Below, in pieces: positions 13,244 to 21,265 of a stretch of 23,278 nt of DNA. How positions within the stretch are numbered: the stretch's first letter is position 1; every line of letters starts with the position of its first letter. A program made the position numbers and the translations under genes. The DNA comes from CAZEVY01 sp964515555 (lineage in GTDB: Bacteria > Acidobacteriota > Terriglobia > Bryobacterales > Bryobacteraceae): assembly GCA_964515555.1 (NCBI GenBank), contig CAZEVY010000084.1, positions 1 through 23,278 on the forward strand, written 5' to 3'. Under the pieces are notes generated by a model. It saw only the letters and a list, made by a program, of their open reading frames with translations. It did not search any database and was not told where the DNA came from.

Positions 13244-14186
13244 TCGCTCGCGGCTGCGGCTGAAGCCGCTCGCCGAGCGCGCGCACGATCTGCACCTCCC
13301 TCACTGGCTGGGACTCGACGATGCGACACCGGAGTTTTCCCATCCCGGCATGGCGGCGGTGGCGGCGCGTCTGGCGGCGGCGCGGCGGCAGGGCGCGGCA
13401 CGGATTCTGATGATGGGCGCGCACGTGCTGCGCGCGGGGGTCAACCGTCACCTGATCGACCTGTTGGAACGCGGCGCGATCGACCACGTCGCCATGAACG
13501 GCGCGGGCGCGATCCACGACTACGAGCTGGCGCGCATCGGCGCGACCACCGAGAGCGTCGCGCGGTACATCGCCTCGGGCGAGTTCGGGCTGTGGCGCGA
13601 GACCGGTGAGCTGAACGACTGGATCGCCGAGGCGGCGGCGTGCGAACTGGGGCTCGGCGAAAACGTGGGGCGACGAATCGCGGAGAGCGGCTTCCCGCAT
13701 CGCGACCTGAGCGTGCTGGCGGCGGCGTGGCGCCTGGCGATTCCCGCGACCGTGCACGCCGGCGTCGGCTACGACATCATCCACGAGCACCCCAACTGCG
13801 ACGGCGCGGCGCTGGGGAAGGCGAGTTATCGCGACTTTCTGGTCTTCGCGCGCGCGGTGGAGCGCCTGGAAGGCGGCGTGGCGCTCTCGTTCGGTTCGGC
13901 GATCATGGGGCCGGAGGTGTATCTGAAGGCGCTGGCGATGGCGCGCAACGTCGCGCACCAGGAGGGCCGCACGATCCGCCGCTTCACGACCGCGGTGTTC
14001 GACATCGTGCCGATCGCCGGCGACTGGCGGCGCGAGCTGCCCAAGTCCGATCCCGGCTACTATTTCCGGCCGCACAAGACGATCCTGGCGCGCACGGTGG
14101 CCGACGGCGGCGAGAGCTTCTACTTTTGCGGCGACCATCGGGCGACGCTGCCGGCGTTGCGGCGCGCTCTGCTGCCGCTGTTATGA
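13218..14186 (+). CDS. Deoxyhypusine-synthase-fold protein without the catalytic lysine motif
   Basis: A 322-residue protein starting with GTG at 13218, with a GAGGTG purine run upstream and no internal ATG nearby. Residues 66-101 contain MGAHVLRAGV and MNGAGAIHDYELA, which match by eye the NAD-binding region of deoxyhypusine synthases (the GA..xxAG...I..L...V...VxTGAxxxHD pattern). Residues 203-240 (SYRDFLVFARAV, SFGSAIMGPEVYLKAL) match the later GGGxPK strand region. The hallmark loop with the catalytic lysine (AVSWGK) is absent: the corresponding segment reads AGDWRRELPKSDPGYYF. Bacteria have no eIF5A, so it is unlikely to make deoxyhypusine. It lies between a HAD phosphatase and a PfkB kinase with overlaps both sides, suggesting an NAD-dependent step on a sugar or polyamine-sugar conjugate. 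The fold call rests on reading alone. Confidence 0.6.
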   Translation: MKSRYEVFDRSRLRLKPLAERAHDLHLPHWLGLDDATPEFSHPGMAAVAARLAAARRQGAARILMMGAHVLRAGVNRHLIDLLERGAIDHVAMNGAGAIHDYELARIGATTESVARYIASGEFGLWRETGELNDWIAEAAACELGLGENVGRRIAESGFPHRDLSVLAAAWRLAIPATVHAGVGYDIIHEHPNCDGAALGKASYRDFLVFARAVERLEGGVALSFGSAIMGPEVYLKALAMARNVAHQEGRTIRRFTTAVFDIVPIAGDWRRELPKSDPGYYFRPHKTILARTVADGGESFYFCGDHRATLPALRRALLPLL

Positions 14187-15160
14187 CGACGGCGGAGATT
14201 CTTTCGCGATTCCGCAACCTGGCGGCGCTGGTGGTGGGCGACATCTGCCTGGACCGCTGGTGCACGTACGACCCCGCGCTGGCCGAGCCGTCGCGCGAGA
14301 CCGGGATTCCGCGCGTCGGCGTGACGGCGGTGGAGACGACGCCGGGCGCGGGCGGCACGGTGGCCAACAACCTGGTGGCGTTGGGCGCAAGGCGCGTCGC
14401 GGTGCTGGGGGCGATCGGCGGCGACGGTCACGGCTTCGAGCTGCGGCGCGCGCTGGAGTCGCGCGGCATCGAGCACGGCCTGATGGTGGAGGTTCGCGGA
14501 CAGCCGACGTTCACCTACACAAAGCTCCTCAACGGCGCGACGGGTGATGAGGACCTGCCGCGGATCGACTTCGTGTTCACCGGGGCGCAGCCCCGCGAGG
14601 TGGAGGAGGAGATCGCGCGGCGTTTGATTGCGTCGGTGGAGGCGTTCGACGCGATCCTGGTGAGCGACCAGGCGGAGACGGAGCGGGGGGGCGCGGTCAC
14701 GGCCGCCGTGCGCGAGGCGGTCGCCGAGGTGGCGGCGCGGTTTCCGGCGAAGGTGATCTGGGTGGACTCGCGCCGGCGCGCCGAGCTGTTTCGCGGCGCG
14801 CTGGTGAAGCCGAACGATCGCGAGGCGGCGGAGGCCTCGCTGCGCGCGTTCGGACGCGTCGACTTGGCGGCGCTGCGGGCGCGGATCGGGGAGCGGCCGC
14901 TGATCGTCACGCACGGCGATCGAGGCGCGCTGGTGGTGGAGGCCGGAGGCGAGACCTGGGTGGCGGCGCGGGCGGTCGGGCAACCGGTCGACATATGCGG
15001 CGCGGGCGACAGCTTTTCGGCGGGCGGGGCGCTGGCGCTGGCGGCGGGGGCGACGGCGGTGGAGGCGGCGCGACTGGGGAACCTGGCGGCGTCGATCACG
15101 ATCATGAAGAAGGGGACGGGAACGGCGTCGCCCGAGGAAGTGCTGGCGGCGGATCGATGA
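14183..15160 (+). CDS. PfkB-family sugar kinase, RfaE/HldE N-terminal-domain-like
   Basis: A 325-residue kinase of the ribokinase fold, starting at the ATG at 14183 that overlaps the previous TGA (ATGA). PfkB signature 1 is GAGGTVANNLVALGA (55-69) and signature 2 is DICGAGDSFSAGG (270-282) with catalytic Asp276. The N-terminal phrase ALVVGDICLDRW and the general spacing resemble the heptose-7-phosphate kinase domain of RfaE/HldE, which makes heptose 1,7-bisphosphate. The nucleotidyltransferase domain of full HldE is absent. Coupling to a GmhA-like isomerase downstream supports a heptose-like substrate, but fructose, adenosine or other sugars cannot be excluded. The next ATG again overlaps its stop. 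Confidence 0.88.
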   Translation: MTTAEILSRFRNLAALVVGDICLDRWCTYDPALAEPSRETGIPRVGVTAVETTPGAGGTVANNLVALGARRVAVLGAIGGDGHGFELRRALESRGIEHGLMVEVRGQPTFTYTKLLNGATGDEDLPRIDFVFTGAQPREVEEEIARRLIASVEAFDAILVSDQAETERGGAVTAAVREAVAEVAARFPAKVIWVDSRRRAELFRGALVKPNDREAAEASLRAFGRVDLAALRARIGERPLIVTHGDRGALVVEAGGETWVAARAVGQPVDICGAGDSFSAGGALALAAGATAVEAARLGNLAASITIMKKGTGTASPEEVLAADR

Positions 15161-16005
15161 CGGCGCTGGCGATCGACATCGGCGGGACGAAGTATACGAT
15201 CGCGGTGTTCGAGGGCAACCGCATGGCGCATCGCGAGTCGCACGCGACGGATCGGGAGGGCGGGCGCGACTGGATGCTCGAGCGACTGCTTTCCCGGCTG
15301 AACGAACTGCGCGAGCGATTCGCCGCGACGCGGTGCGGCATCGGCTTCGGCGGGCCGGTGCTGTTCGACCGCCAGCGCGTGGCGCTCTCGACGCACGCCG
15401 GCGGATGGAGCGACTTCGACCTGCCGGCCTTCATCGAGCGGAAGCTGGGAATCCCTGCCATCATGGATAATGACGCGAACGCAGGCGCGCTGGGCGAGGC
15501 CGTGCACGGCGCCGGACGCGGGTTCGATCCGCTCTTCTACATGACGCTGTCGACCGGCATCGGCGGCGGACTGGTAAGCGGGGGCCGCGTCTATCGCGGG
15601 GCCGATTCGTACGCCGGCGAGATCGGCCACATGACGATCCGGCCGGACGGGCCCGAGTGCCTGTGCGGGGCGCGCGGATGCTACGAGCGGATGTGCTGTG
15701 GACTCTGGCTGGGGCGCGATCACGGGCGTCCGGCGAAGGAGCTGATGGAGGACGCGGCGTTCGTCGAGCGCTACGTGGTGGACCTGGCGCTGGGGCTGAA
15801 GTCGGCGATCATGCTGCTGAACCCGGCGCGAATCGTGATCGGCGGGGGAATCGCCAAGGCGGGCGAGAAGCTGTTCGCTCCGCTGCGGGGCGAACTGGGG
15901 CGGCAGATGACGGCGTGGTCGCGGGCGCGGGTCGACGTGACGCGCGCTGAGCTGGGAGACGACAGCGTGTTGTACGGAGCGTGGGAGCTGACGAAGGCAG
16001 AATGA
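15157..16005 (+). CDS. ROK-family sugar kinase
   Basis: A 282-residue cytoplasmic kinase starting at ATG 15157 (ATGA overlap with the PfkB gene). The phosphate loop is DIGGTKYTIAVFEG (residues 7-20), the catalytic base is Asp106 in MDNDANAG, and the ROK zinc site is complete: His158 (GEIGH) with Cys168, Cys170 and Cys175 in CLCGARGC. A second nucleotide strand reads NPARIVIGGGIAKAG near residue 227. ROK kinases phosphorylate hexoses, N-acetylhexosamines or polyols, using ATP. It is slightly shorter than usual (300-320). Two kinases of unrelated folds in one short operon imply two separate phosphorylations. Confidence 0.9.
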   Translation: MTALAIDIGGTKYTIAVFEGNRMAHRESHATDREGGRDWMLERLLSRLNELRERFAATRCGIGFGGPVLFDRQRVALSTHAGGWSDFDLPAFIERKLGIPAIMDNDANAGALGEAVHGAGRGFDPLFYMTLSTGIGGGLVSGGRVYRGADSYAGEIGHMTIRPDGPECLCGARGCYERMCCGLWLGRDHGRPAKELMEDAAFVERYVVDLALGLKSAIMLLNPARIVIGGGIAKAGEKLFAPLRGELGRQMTAWSRARVDVTRAELGDDSVLYGAWELTKAE

Positions 16006-16559
16006 GTTTTCCGGAACGGTATCGAGCGGAATTGCTGGCGGCCATCGAGACGATCGAGCTGGCGCGCGTGGAGCAGGCGATCGGCTGGTTTCGCGAGGCG
16101 CGCGACCAGGGGCGCACGATCTTCGTGTGCGGCAACGGGGGCAGCGCGGCGACGGCTTCGCACTTCGCCTGCGACATCGTGAAGGGGGCGAGCTTCGGGC
16201 GCGAATCACGCTTCCGCATCCAGGCGCTGACGGATTCGATGGCGACGCTGACGGCCTATTCCAACGACGTGAGCTACGACGCGGTGTTCGTCGAGCAACT
16301 GCGCAACTTCGCGCGCGCGGGCGACCTGGTGATGGCGATCAGCGGGTCGGGCAACTCGCCGAACGTGGTGCGCGCGGTGGAGTACGCCAACTCGATCGGC
16401 TGCCGCACGCTGGCGCTCACGGGCCGCGACGGCGGGAAGCTCGGCCCGCTGGCGCAGCTCAACATTCAGGTCCGCACGCCGCACATGGGCCGGATCGAAG
16501 ACGGCCACATGATCGTTTGCCACATGATCGGATACTATTTCATGGATATGGAGAAGTAG
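16002..16559 (+). CDS. SIS-domain sugar-phosphate isomerase, GmhA-like
   Basis: A 185-residue single SIS domain from the ATG at 16002 (ATGA overlap); a GTG at 15981 would only add residues read inside the ROK gene. Nucleotide/sugar-phosphate loops are CGNGGSAATASH (43-54) and SGSGNSPN (114-121), and the last helix has GHMIVCHMIGYYF with His169 and His174. This matches phosphoheptose isomerases (GmhA), which convert sedoheptulose 7-phosphate to heptose 7-phosphate. The active-site Glu of the E. coli enzyme after the first loop appears replaced by Asp58 (ACDIVKG), so the substrate or mechanism may differ. It is the last gene of the operon. Confidence 0.88.
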   Translation: MSFPERYRAELLAAIETIELARVEQAIGWFREARDQGRTIFVCGNGGSAATASHFACDIVKGASFGRESRFRIQALTDSMATLTAYSNDVSYDAVFVEQLRNFARAGDLVMAISGSGNSPNVVRAVEYANSIGCRTLALTGRDGGKLGPLAQLNIQVRTPHMGRIEDGHMIVCHMIGYYFMDMEK

Positions 16560-16607
16560 TTCCGGTTTTTCGGCGCCGCGACAGACGTAAACGGGGGGAA
16601 TCGAGCG

Positions 16608-17261
16608 CTACTCCTTGCGGGCGGCGAAGCGGACGATCTCCTGCGGCTTGGTGGGCGAGGCCCAGTCGGCGGGCGCGGTGGTGTCTTCGTAGAAGACGAC
16701 GCGAAGCGCGTCGAAGGTGCGCAGCAGCTCGTTCCTGCGGAATCCGAAGGGCGTGCCGAAGGTCGCGCTGGGCTGGTCGGGGCGGTAGTGGAAGCCTTCG
16801 ACGACAAGCATGCCGCCCGGCTTGAGGCTCTGCTTGAGACGCTCGCCGATGCGGGTCACGACGCCGTGCACGTAAGTGGCGACGATGAGGTCCCACTGGG
16901 CGACGCCGTAGTCGAATTTCAGCGCGTCGGCGAGCACGGCATTGAGCTTCACGCCCTTCGCCCTGGCAGCCTCGGTGGCGGCGCGGATGCCTTCGGCGGC
17001 GAGCTCGGTACCGGTGACGTCCCAGCCTTTTTCGGCGAGGTAGACGGCGTTGCGGCCTTGCCCCATGCCGATGTCAAGCGCGCGGCCCGGCTTGCGGCCC
17101 TCGACCATGCGCACGACGAAGGCGTTCGGCTTCAGGTTCAGATAAGGCGCGCCGTCCTTATATAGCTTGTTGTAGTGACTGGTCGCCTTTTGCCGTCCGG
17201 GCGCGGTTTGCGCCAGGACGAGGCTGGAGCCGAGAAGAATTAAGACTACCCGAGAAACCAT
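16608..17261 (-). CDS. Class I SAM-dependent methyltransferase with N-terminal export signal
   Basis: A 217-residue protein with a hydrophobic leader (MVSRVVLILLGSSLVLAQTA) typical of export. The SAM-binding fold follows: motif I ALDIGMGQGRNAVYLA (61-76), motif II acidic DVTGTEL (81-87), and motif IV near WDLIVATYVHGVVT, then a post-motif loop with GGMLVVEGFHYRPDQ. Methyltransferases with a signal sequence are unusual because SAM is cytosolic, though this form is seen in Acidobacteriota. It may be anchored at the inner face, or the leader may not be cleaved. The gene is convergent with the SIS gene (48-base gap) and divergent from mtaB (72-base gap). Substrate unknown. Confidence 0.82.
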   Translation of the reverse strand: MVSRVVLILLGSSLVLAQTAPGRQKATSHYNKLYKDGAPYLNLKPNAFVVRMVEGRKPGRALDIGMGQGRNAVYLAEKGWDVTGTELAAEGIRAATEAARAKGVKLNAVLADALKFDYGVAQWDLIVATYVHGVVTRIGERLKQSLKPGGMLVVEGFHYRPDQPSATFGTPFGFRRNELLRTFDALRVVFYEDTTAPADWASPTKPQEIVRFAARKE

Positions 17262-17320
17262 CGAGACCCGACTTCATCAAAATTAGCACGGCGGCGGAAG
17301 GTTTGTGTTAGGGCCGCTGA

Positions 17321-17336
17321 TACAATCGGAGGGGTG
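17321..17336 (+). promoter_or_regulatory. TACAAT box seven bases before the mtaB GTG
   Basis: TACAAT at 17321-17326 is followed by seven bases and the GTG start (17334). If it is a real -10 box, transcription would begin almost at the start codon, giving a nearly leaderless message. GGAGG also directly precedes the start, so ordinary initiation from an upstream promoter is equally possible. Confidence 0.3.
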
Positions 17337-18620
17337 GAGCGATTCTACATCCACAATTTCGGCTGCCGGGCCTCTCAGGCCGACGGCGCGGCGCTGGCGG
17401 CGACGCTGGCGGCGCGCGGACTCTCGCCGGCGCCGGGAATCGCCGAAGCGGGACTGGTGATCCTGAACACCTGCACGGTGACGTCGACCGCCGACGACGA
17501 CGCGCGGCAGATCGCGCGGCGGGTACACCGGCAGAATCCGGAGGCGCGCATTCTGGTGACGGGCTGCTATGCGCAGCGCGCTCCGGAGGAACTGGCGGCG
17601 CTGCCCGGAGTGCGCTGGGTGGTGGGCAACTCGCACAAGGCGCGGATCGGAGAGATCGTCGCCGAGCGGGCGCCGTATCACGGCGAAATCCACGTGGGCG
17701 ACATCGGCGCGGAGCGCGAGGTGTTCGGCGCGCCGGTGGTGGAGGCGGCCGGCGACCGCACGCGGCCGAACCTGAAGGTTCAGGACGGCTGCAATAATCG
17801 CTGCTCCTTTTGCATTATTCCCACGGTGCGCGGCCGCAGCCGCAGCGCGCCCGCCGACCTGGTGGTGGCGCGGGTGCGGGCGCTGGCGGCGCGTTATCGC
17901 GAGATCGTGCTGAGCGGCATCAACCTCGGACGGTGGGGCCGCGATCTCGACCCGCGCGCGCGGCTGGCGGATCTCCTGCGGCGGCTGCTGGCGGAGACCG
18001 ATGCCGAGCGCCTCCGGTTGAGCTCGGTGGAGCCGATGGACTGGTCCGACGACCTGCTGGGACTGGTCGCCGAATCGAGGCGGATCGCGCCGTTCGTGCA
18101 CGCGCCGCTGCAATCGGGCTCGGACGCGGTGCTGCGGCGGATGAAGCGCCGCTATCGCGCGCGCCACTACGCCGATCGCGCCGCCAAAGCCCGGCGGTGG
18201 ATGCCCGACGCGGCCATCGGCGCCGACGTGATGACCGGATTCCCGGGCGAGACCGAAGCCGAGTTCGAGGAGAGCCGCCGCTTCATCGAGAGCATGCCGT
18301 TCACGTACCTGCACGTGTTCACCTACTCGGAGCGGCCCGGGACGCCGGCGGCCGCCGAGGCCCAGGTCCCGGCGGGCGTTCGCAAGCGCCGCACGCGCGA
18401 GCTGCGCTCCATCGCGGAGGCGAAGAACCTCGAGTTCCGCGAGCGCTTCGTGGGGAAACGGCTCTCGGTGGTGACGCTCGACGATCACGGGCTGAGCGGC
18501 AACTACCTGCGCGTCGAGCTGGCGCCGCCGCGGCCCGCGAACCTGCTGGTGGACGTCGCAATCGGCGGCGTGACCGCCGGCGGCCTGCGCGAGCGCGACC
18601 TTCTGCCCGTGATCCGGTGA
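17334..18620 (+). CDS. mtaB: tRNA t6A37 methylthiotransferase MtaB
   Basis: A 428-residue radical-SAM methylthiotransferase starting at GTG 17334. The UPF0004 domain has the three iron-sulfur cysteines Cys11 (FGCRASQADG), Cys47 (LNTCTV) and Cys78 (TGCYAQR). The radical-SAM domain has CNNRCSFC (Cys153, Cys157, Cys160), then LSGINLGRWG and HAPLQSGSDAVLRRMKRRY, typical of MtaB (YqeV), which puts a 2-methylthio group on t6A37 of tRNA-Lys; the FGCRASQADG form distinguishes it from MiaB and RimO. The C-terminal TRAM-like part is short. Its stop is coupled (GTGA) to a histidine kinase gene, an unusual partner for a tRNA-modifying enzyme. Confidence 0.9.
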   Translation: MERFYIHNFGCRASQADGAALAATLAARGLSPAPGIAEAGLVILNTCTVTSTADDDARQIARRVHRQNPEARILVTGCYAQRAPEELAALPGVRWVVGNSHKARIGEIVAERAPYHGEIHVGDIGAEREVFGAPVVEAAGDRTRPNLKVQDGCNNRCSFCIIPTVRGRSRSAPADLVVARVRALAARYREIVLSGINLGRWGRDLDPRARLADLLRRLLAETDAERLRLSSVEPMDWSDDLLGLVAESRRIAPFVHAPLQSGSDAVLRRMKRRYRARHYADRAAKARRWMPDAAIGADVMTGFPGETEAEFEESRRFIESMPFTYLHVFTYSERPGTPAAAEAQVPAGVRKRRTRELRSIAEAKNLEFRERFVGKRLSVVTLDDHGLSGNYLRVELAPPRPANLLVDVAIGGVTAGGLRERDLLPVIR

Positions 18621-19849
18621 GCGTGCCGCGATTCGTCCGAACGCAGGATGTCGTCTGGCTGCTGCTTTTCTCGGCGCTGGCGGTGGCGTCGCCGACGGGC
18701 AGTCCGGCGGAGTTCCAACTGCTGGGCGCGCTGGCGGTGTTCCAGGTCGCGGAGCCGCGCCTGGCGTTCTTCTCGACGCCGCGCGGCAACCTGGTCTCGA
18801 TCGGCGGGAAGCTGGTGCTGGGCTGGCTGCTGATGGGGGTTTCGGGCGGGATATCGAGCAGCTACTTCCTGATTCTTCTGGTTCCGGTGGTCACGGCGGC
18901 GACGACGCTGCCGGTGTGGGGCACGGTCGCCGTCGTGTTGCTGGCGTCGGGATCGTATCTCTCCTTCCTGCTGTTCGTCGACTGGCGGACGGAGACGATT
19001 CCCGAGGACCAGATCCGCGAGCTGTGTCTGCGGCTGCTGTTTCTGGTGGTGTTCGGCTACCTGATCCAGCAGCTCGGCGACGCCATGCGCACGCAGGCGC
19101 GCCGGCACCAGGAGACGGCCCAGCAGCTCGCGACCGCCATGCGGGATCTGCGCGAGGCGGAAGCGGCGGTGCGGCGCTCGGAACGCCTGGCGGCGATAGG
19201 CCAGTTGATGGCGGGACTGGCGCACGAGCTGCGCAACCCGCTGGGGACGATGCGAGCCTCGGCCGAGGTGCTCGCCAAGAAAGTCGCGGCTGAGAACGAG
19301 GTGGCGCGCGAGCTGGCGGGTTATATCGCGGCCGAGGTCGACCGCACGAACTCGCTGGTGACGCGCTTCCTCGATTTCGCGCGGCCACTGGAGCTGCGGC
19401 GCGCGGCGGTGGACGTCTCGGAGGTGCTGGACGCGGCGGTGGCGGAGATGGAGAACCGGCGGCCGCCGTTCGACGTCACCATCTACAAGAACTACTCGCC
19501 CGACGTGACGCCGGTGGCGCTCGACGCTGAACTGATGCAGCGCGTGTTCCACAACCTGCTGGTGAACGCCGCCGAGGCCAGTCCGCCGGGCGGCGCGGTG
19601 ACGGTGAAGACGCGTCCGGCGCACGGCGGCGTCGAGATCGCGGTGATCGACCGCGGCTCGGGGATCGACGCGAAGCATCGCGAGAGCATCTTCAACCCGT
19701 TCTTCACGACCAAGCCCACGGGCGTCGGGCTGGGCCTGGCGATCGTGGCGAAGATAGTCGACGAGCACGGCGGTACAATGGCGGTCGAAAGCGAACCGGG
19801 CCAGGGCAGCGTGTTTCGCGTGGTGCTGCCGGCGGCCATCCCCTCATGA
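18617..19849 (+). CDS. Membrane sensor histidine kinase of the NtrB type
   Basis: A 410-residue kinase starting at GTG 18617, inside the mtaB stop; another GTG at 18623 is possible. The first 160 residues contain about five hydrophobic segments (near 13-25, 33-46, 62-76, 80-98 and 100-118, then 140-152) with no recognised sensor domain. A coiled linker (residues 160-190) leads to the dimer/H-box AIGQLMAGLAHELRNPLG with phosphoryl-accepting His203. The ATPase has the N-box near FHNLLVNAAEASPPGG, G1 DRGSGI, F FNPFFTTKPTG and G2 GLGLAI. The H-box plus direct coupling to an NtrC-type regulator puts it in the NtrB-like class. The signal sensed is unknown. Confidence 0.92.
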   Translation: MSVPRFVRTQDVVWLLLFSALAVASPTGSPAEFQLLGALAVFQVAEPRLAFFSTPRGNLVSIGGKLVLGWLLMGVSGGISSSYFLILLVPVVTAATTLPVWGTVAVVLLASGSYLSFLLFVDWRTETIPEDQIRELCLRLLFLVVFGYLIQQLGDAMRTQARRHQETAQQLATAMRDLREAEAAVRRSERLAAIGQLMAGLAHELRNPLGTMRASAEVLAKKVAAENEVARELAGYIAAEVDRTNSLVTRFLDFARPLELRRAAVDVSEVLDAAVAEMENRRPPFDVTIYKNYSPDVTPVALDAELMQRVFHNLLVNAAEASPPGGAVTVKTRPAHGGVEIAVIDRGSGIDAKHRESIFNPFFTTKPTGVGLGLAIVAKIVDEHGGTMAVESEPGQGSVFRVVLPAAIPS

Positions 19850-21192
19850 AGCGCCGCATCCTGATCGTGGAGGACGAGGAGAAACTGCGCCGCGTAGTGG
19901 AGCTGGAGCTGCGCTCGGCCGGATACGAGGTCGACCAGGCGGGGTCGGCCGAGGCGGCGCTGCGGCTGGCCGATCGCGCCGACCTGATTCTCACCGACCT
20001 GCGCCTGCCGGGCATCACCGGACTGGAGCTGCTGGCGCAAATCCGCCGCCAGAATTCGCAGACGCCGGTGGTGGTGATGACGGCGTTCGGCACGGTCGAG
20101 AGTGCGGTGGAGGCGATGAAGGCGGGCGCATTCGATTTTCTCCCGAAGCCTTTCTCGATGGACCACCTGGCGGCCGTGGTCGGCAAGGCGCTCGAGGTGC
20201 GCGCGCTGCGCGACGAGAACCGCATGCTGCGGGAGGAGCTGGGGCGGCGTTACCAGTTCGACAACATCGTGGGCCGGGGCGCAGCGATGCAGGAGATTCT
20301 GGGGACTCTCACGCGCGTGGCGCCCTCGCGCGCGACGGTGCTGCTAGCGGGCGAAAGCGGCACCGGCAAGGACCTGATCGCGCGGGCGATCCATCACCAC
20401 TCGCCGCGGCGCGACCGTCCGTTCGTGAAGATCAACTGCACGGCGCTGCCGGAGAACCTGATGGAGAGCGAGCTGTTCGGCTACGAGAAAGGCGCCTTCA
20501 CCGGAGCGGTGGCGCCCAAGCCGGGGAAGTTCGAGCAGGCCGACACGGGCACGGTGTTTCTCGACGAGATCGGCGACGTGCCGGCGTCGATCCAGGTGAA
20601 GCTGCTGCGGGTGCTCCAGGAGCGGGAGTTCGAGCGGCTGGGGTCGAACAAGACGCGCCACATCGACGTGCGGGTGATCGCGGCGACCAATGCCGACCTG
20701 CGGGCGGCGCTGGAACAGGGGACGTTTCGCGAGGATTTGTACTATCGTCTGAATGTAATTCCGATAAATATTCCCCCTTTAAGGCAACGCAAGGAGGATA
20801 TCCCGTTTCTGGCGGAGCATTTCGTCGCAAAACTCGCGCCGGATCCCGCCGGCGGAATCAGCCCCGAGGCGGTGGACCGGCTGATGAGCTATCACTGGCC
20901 GGGGAACGTGCGCGAGCTGGAAAACGTGATCGAACGCAGCCTGGTGCTTTCCGGCGGCAAGCGCCTGGAGGCGGACGACATCAAGCTCGAAAGCGCGGGT
21001 GCGCGACGCGCGGCGCCGGCCGACCCCGCCTTCCTTCCCGACGGCATGACGCTCGACGAGTACGAGCAGTCGATTATCCGCGAGGCGCTGCGGCGGGCGG
21101 GCGGAAACAAGAGTCAGGCGGCGCGTCTGCTGGGACTGACGCGCAATGCGCTGCGGTACCGGCTCGCGCAGATGGGCCTGGAGAACGGATAG
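19846..21192 (+). CDS. NtrC-family sigma-54-dependent response regulator
   Basis: A 448-residue regulator with all three NtrC domains, starting at ATG 19846 overlapping the kinase stop (ATGA). The receiver has acidic Asp10, phospho-acceptor Asp51, Thr79 and Lys101. The AAA+ domain has Walker A GESGTGKD (169-176), the sigma-54 contact loop GAFTGA (216-221), Walker B VFLDEIGD and the R-finger region FREDLYYRLNV. The C-terminus has a Fis-type helix-turn-helix (GGNKSQAARLLGLTRNALRYRL). It would activate sigma-54 promoters on phosphorylation by the adjacent kinase. Target genes are unknown. No sigma-54 -24/-12 element (GG-N10-GC) was confirmed in this window. Confidence 0.95.
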   Translation: MKRRILIVEDEEKLRRVVELELRSAGYEVDQAGSAEAALRLADRADLILTDLRLPGITGLELLAQIRRQNSQTPVVVMTAFGTVESAVEAMKAGAFDFLPKPFSMDHLAAVVGKALEVRALRDENRMLREELGRRYQFDNIVGRGAAMQEILGTLTRVAPSRATVLLAGESGTGKDLIARAIHHHSPRRDRPFVKINCTALPENLMESELFGYEKGAFTGAVAPKPGKFEQADTGTVFLDEIGDVPASIQVKLLRVLQEREFERLGSNKTRHIDVRVIAATNADLRAALEQGTFREDLYYRLNVIPINIPPLRQRKEDIPFLAEHFVAKLAPDPAGGISPEAVDRLMSYHWPGNVRELENVIERSLVLSGGKRLEADDIKLESAGARRAAPADPAFLPDGMTLDEYEQSIIREALRRAGGNKSQAARLLGLTRNALRYRLAQMGLENG

Positions 21193-21265
21193 GGCGGCGT
21201 CGTAATGGTTTGCGGAGGAACGCTTGCTGACGCGCGCGGCTCCGTAACAGCGGATGCGAAGGGCG
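21193..21265. other. 73-base convergent gap, no clear terminator
   Basis: Lies between the response-regulator gene and the convergent methyltransferase gene. A weak stem GGCG/CGCC is at the 3' end of the methyltransferase (around 21261-21272) with no T-run. No gene seen. Confidence 0.4.

Noticed and set aside
14515..16209. 564-residue minus-strand frame opposite the PfkB, ROK and SIS genes
   Set aside because: Antisense shadow of three genes with clear family motifs; Arg/Ser/Ala-rich with no domain.
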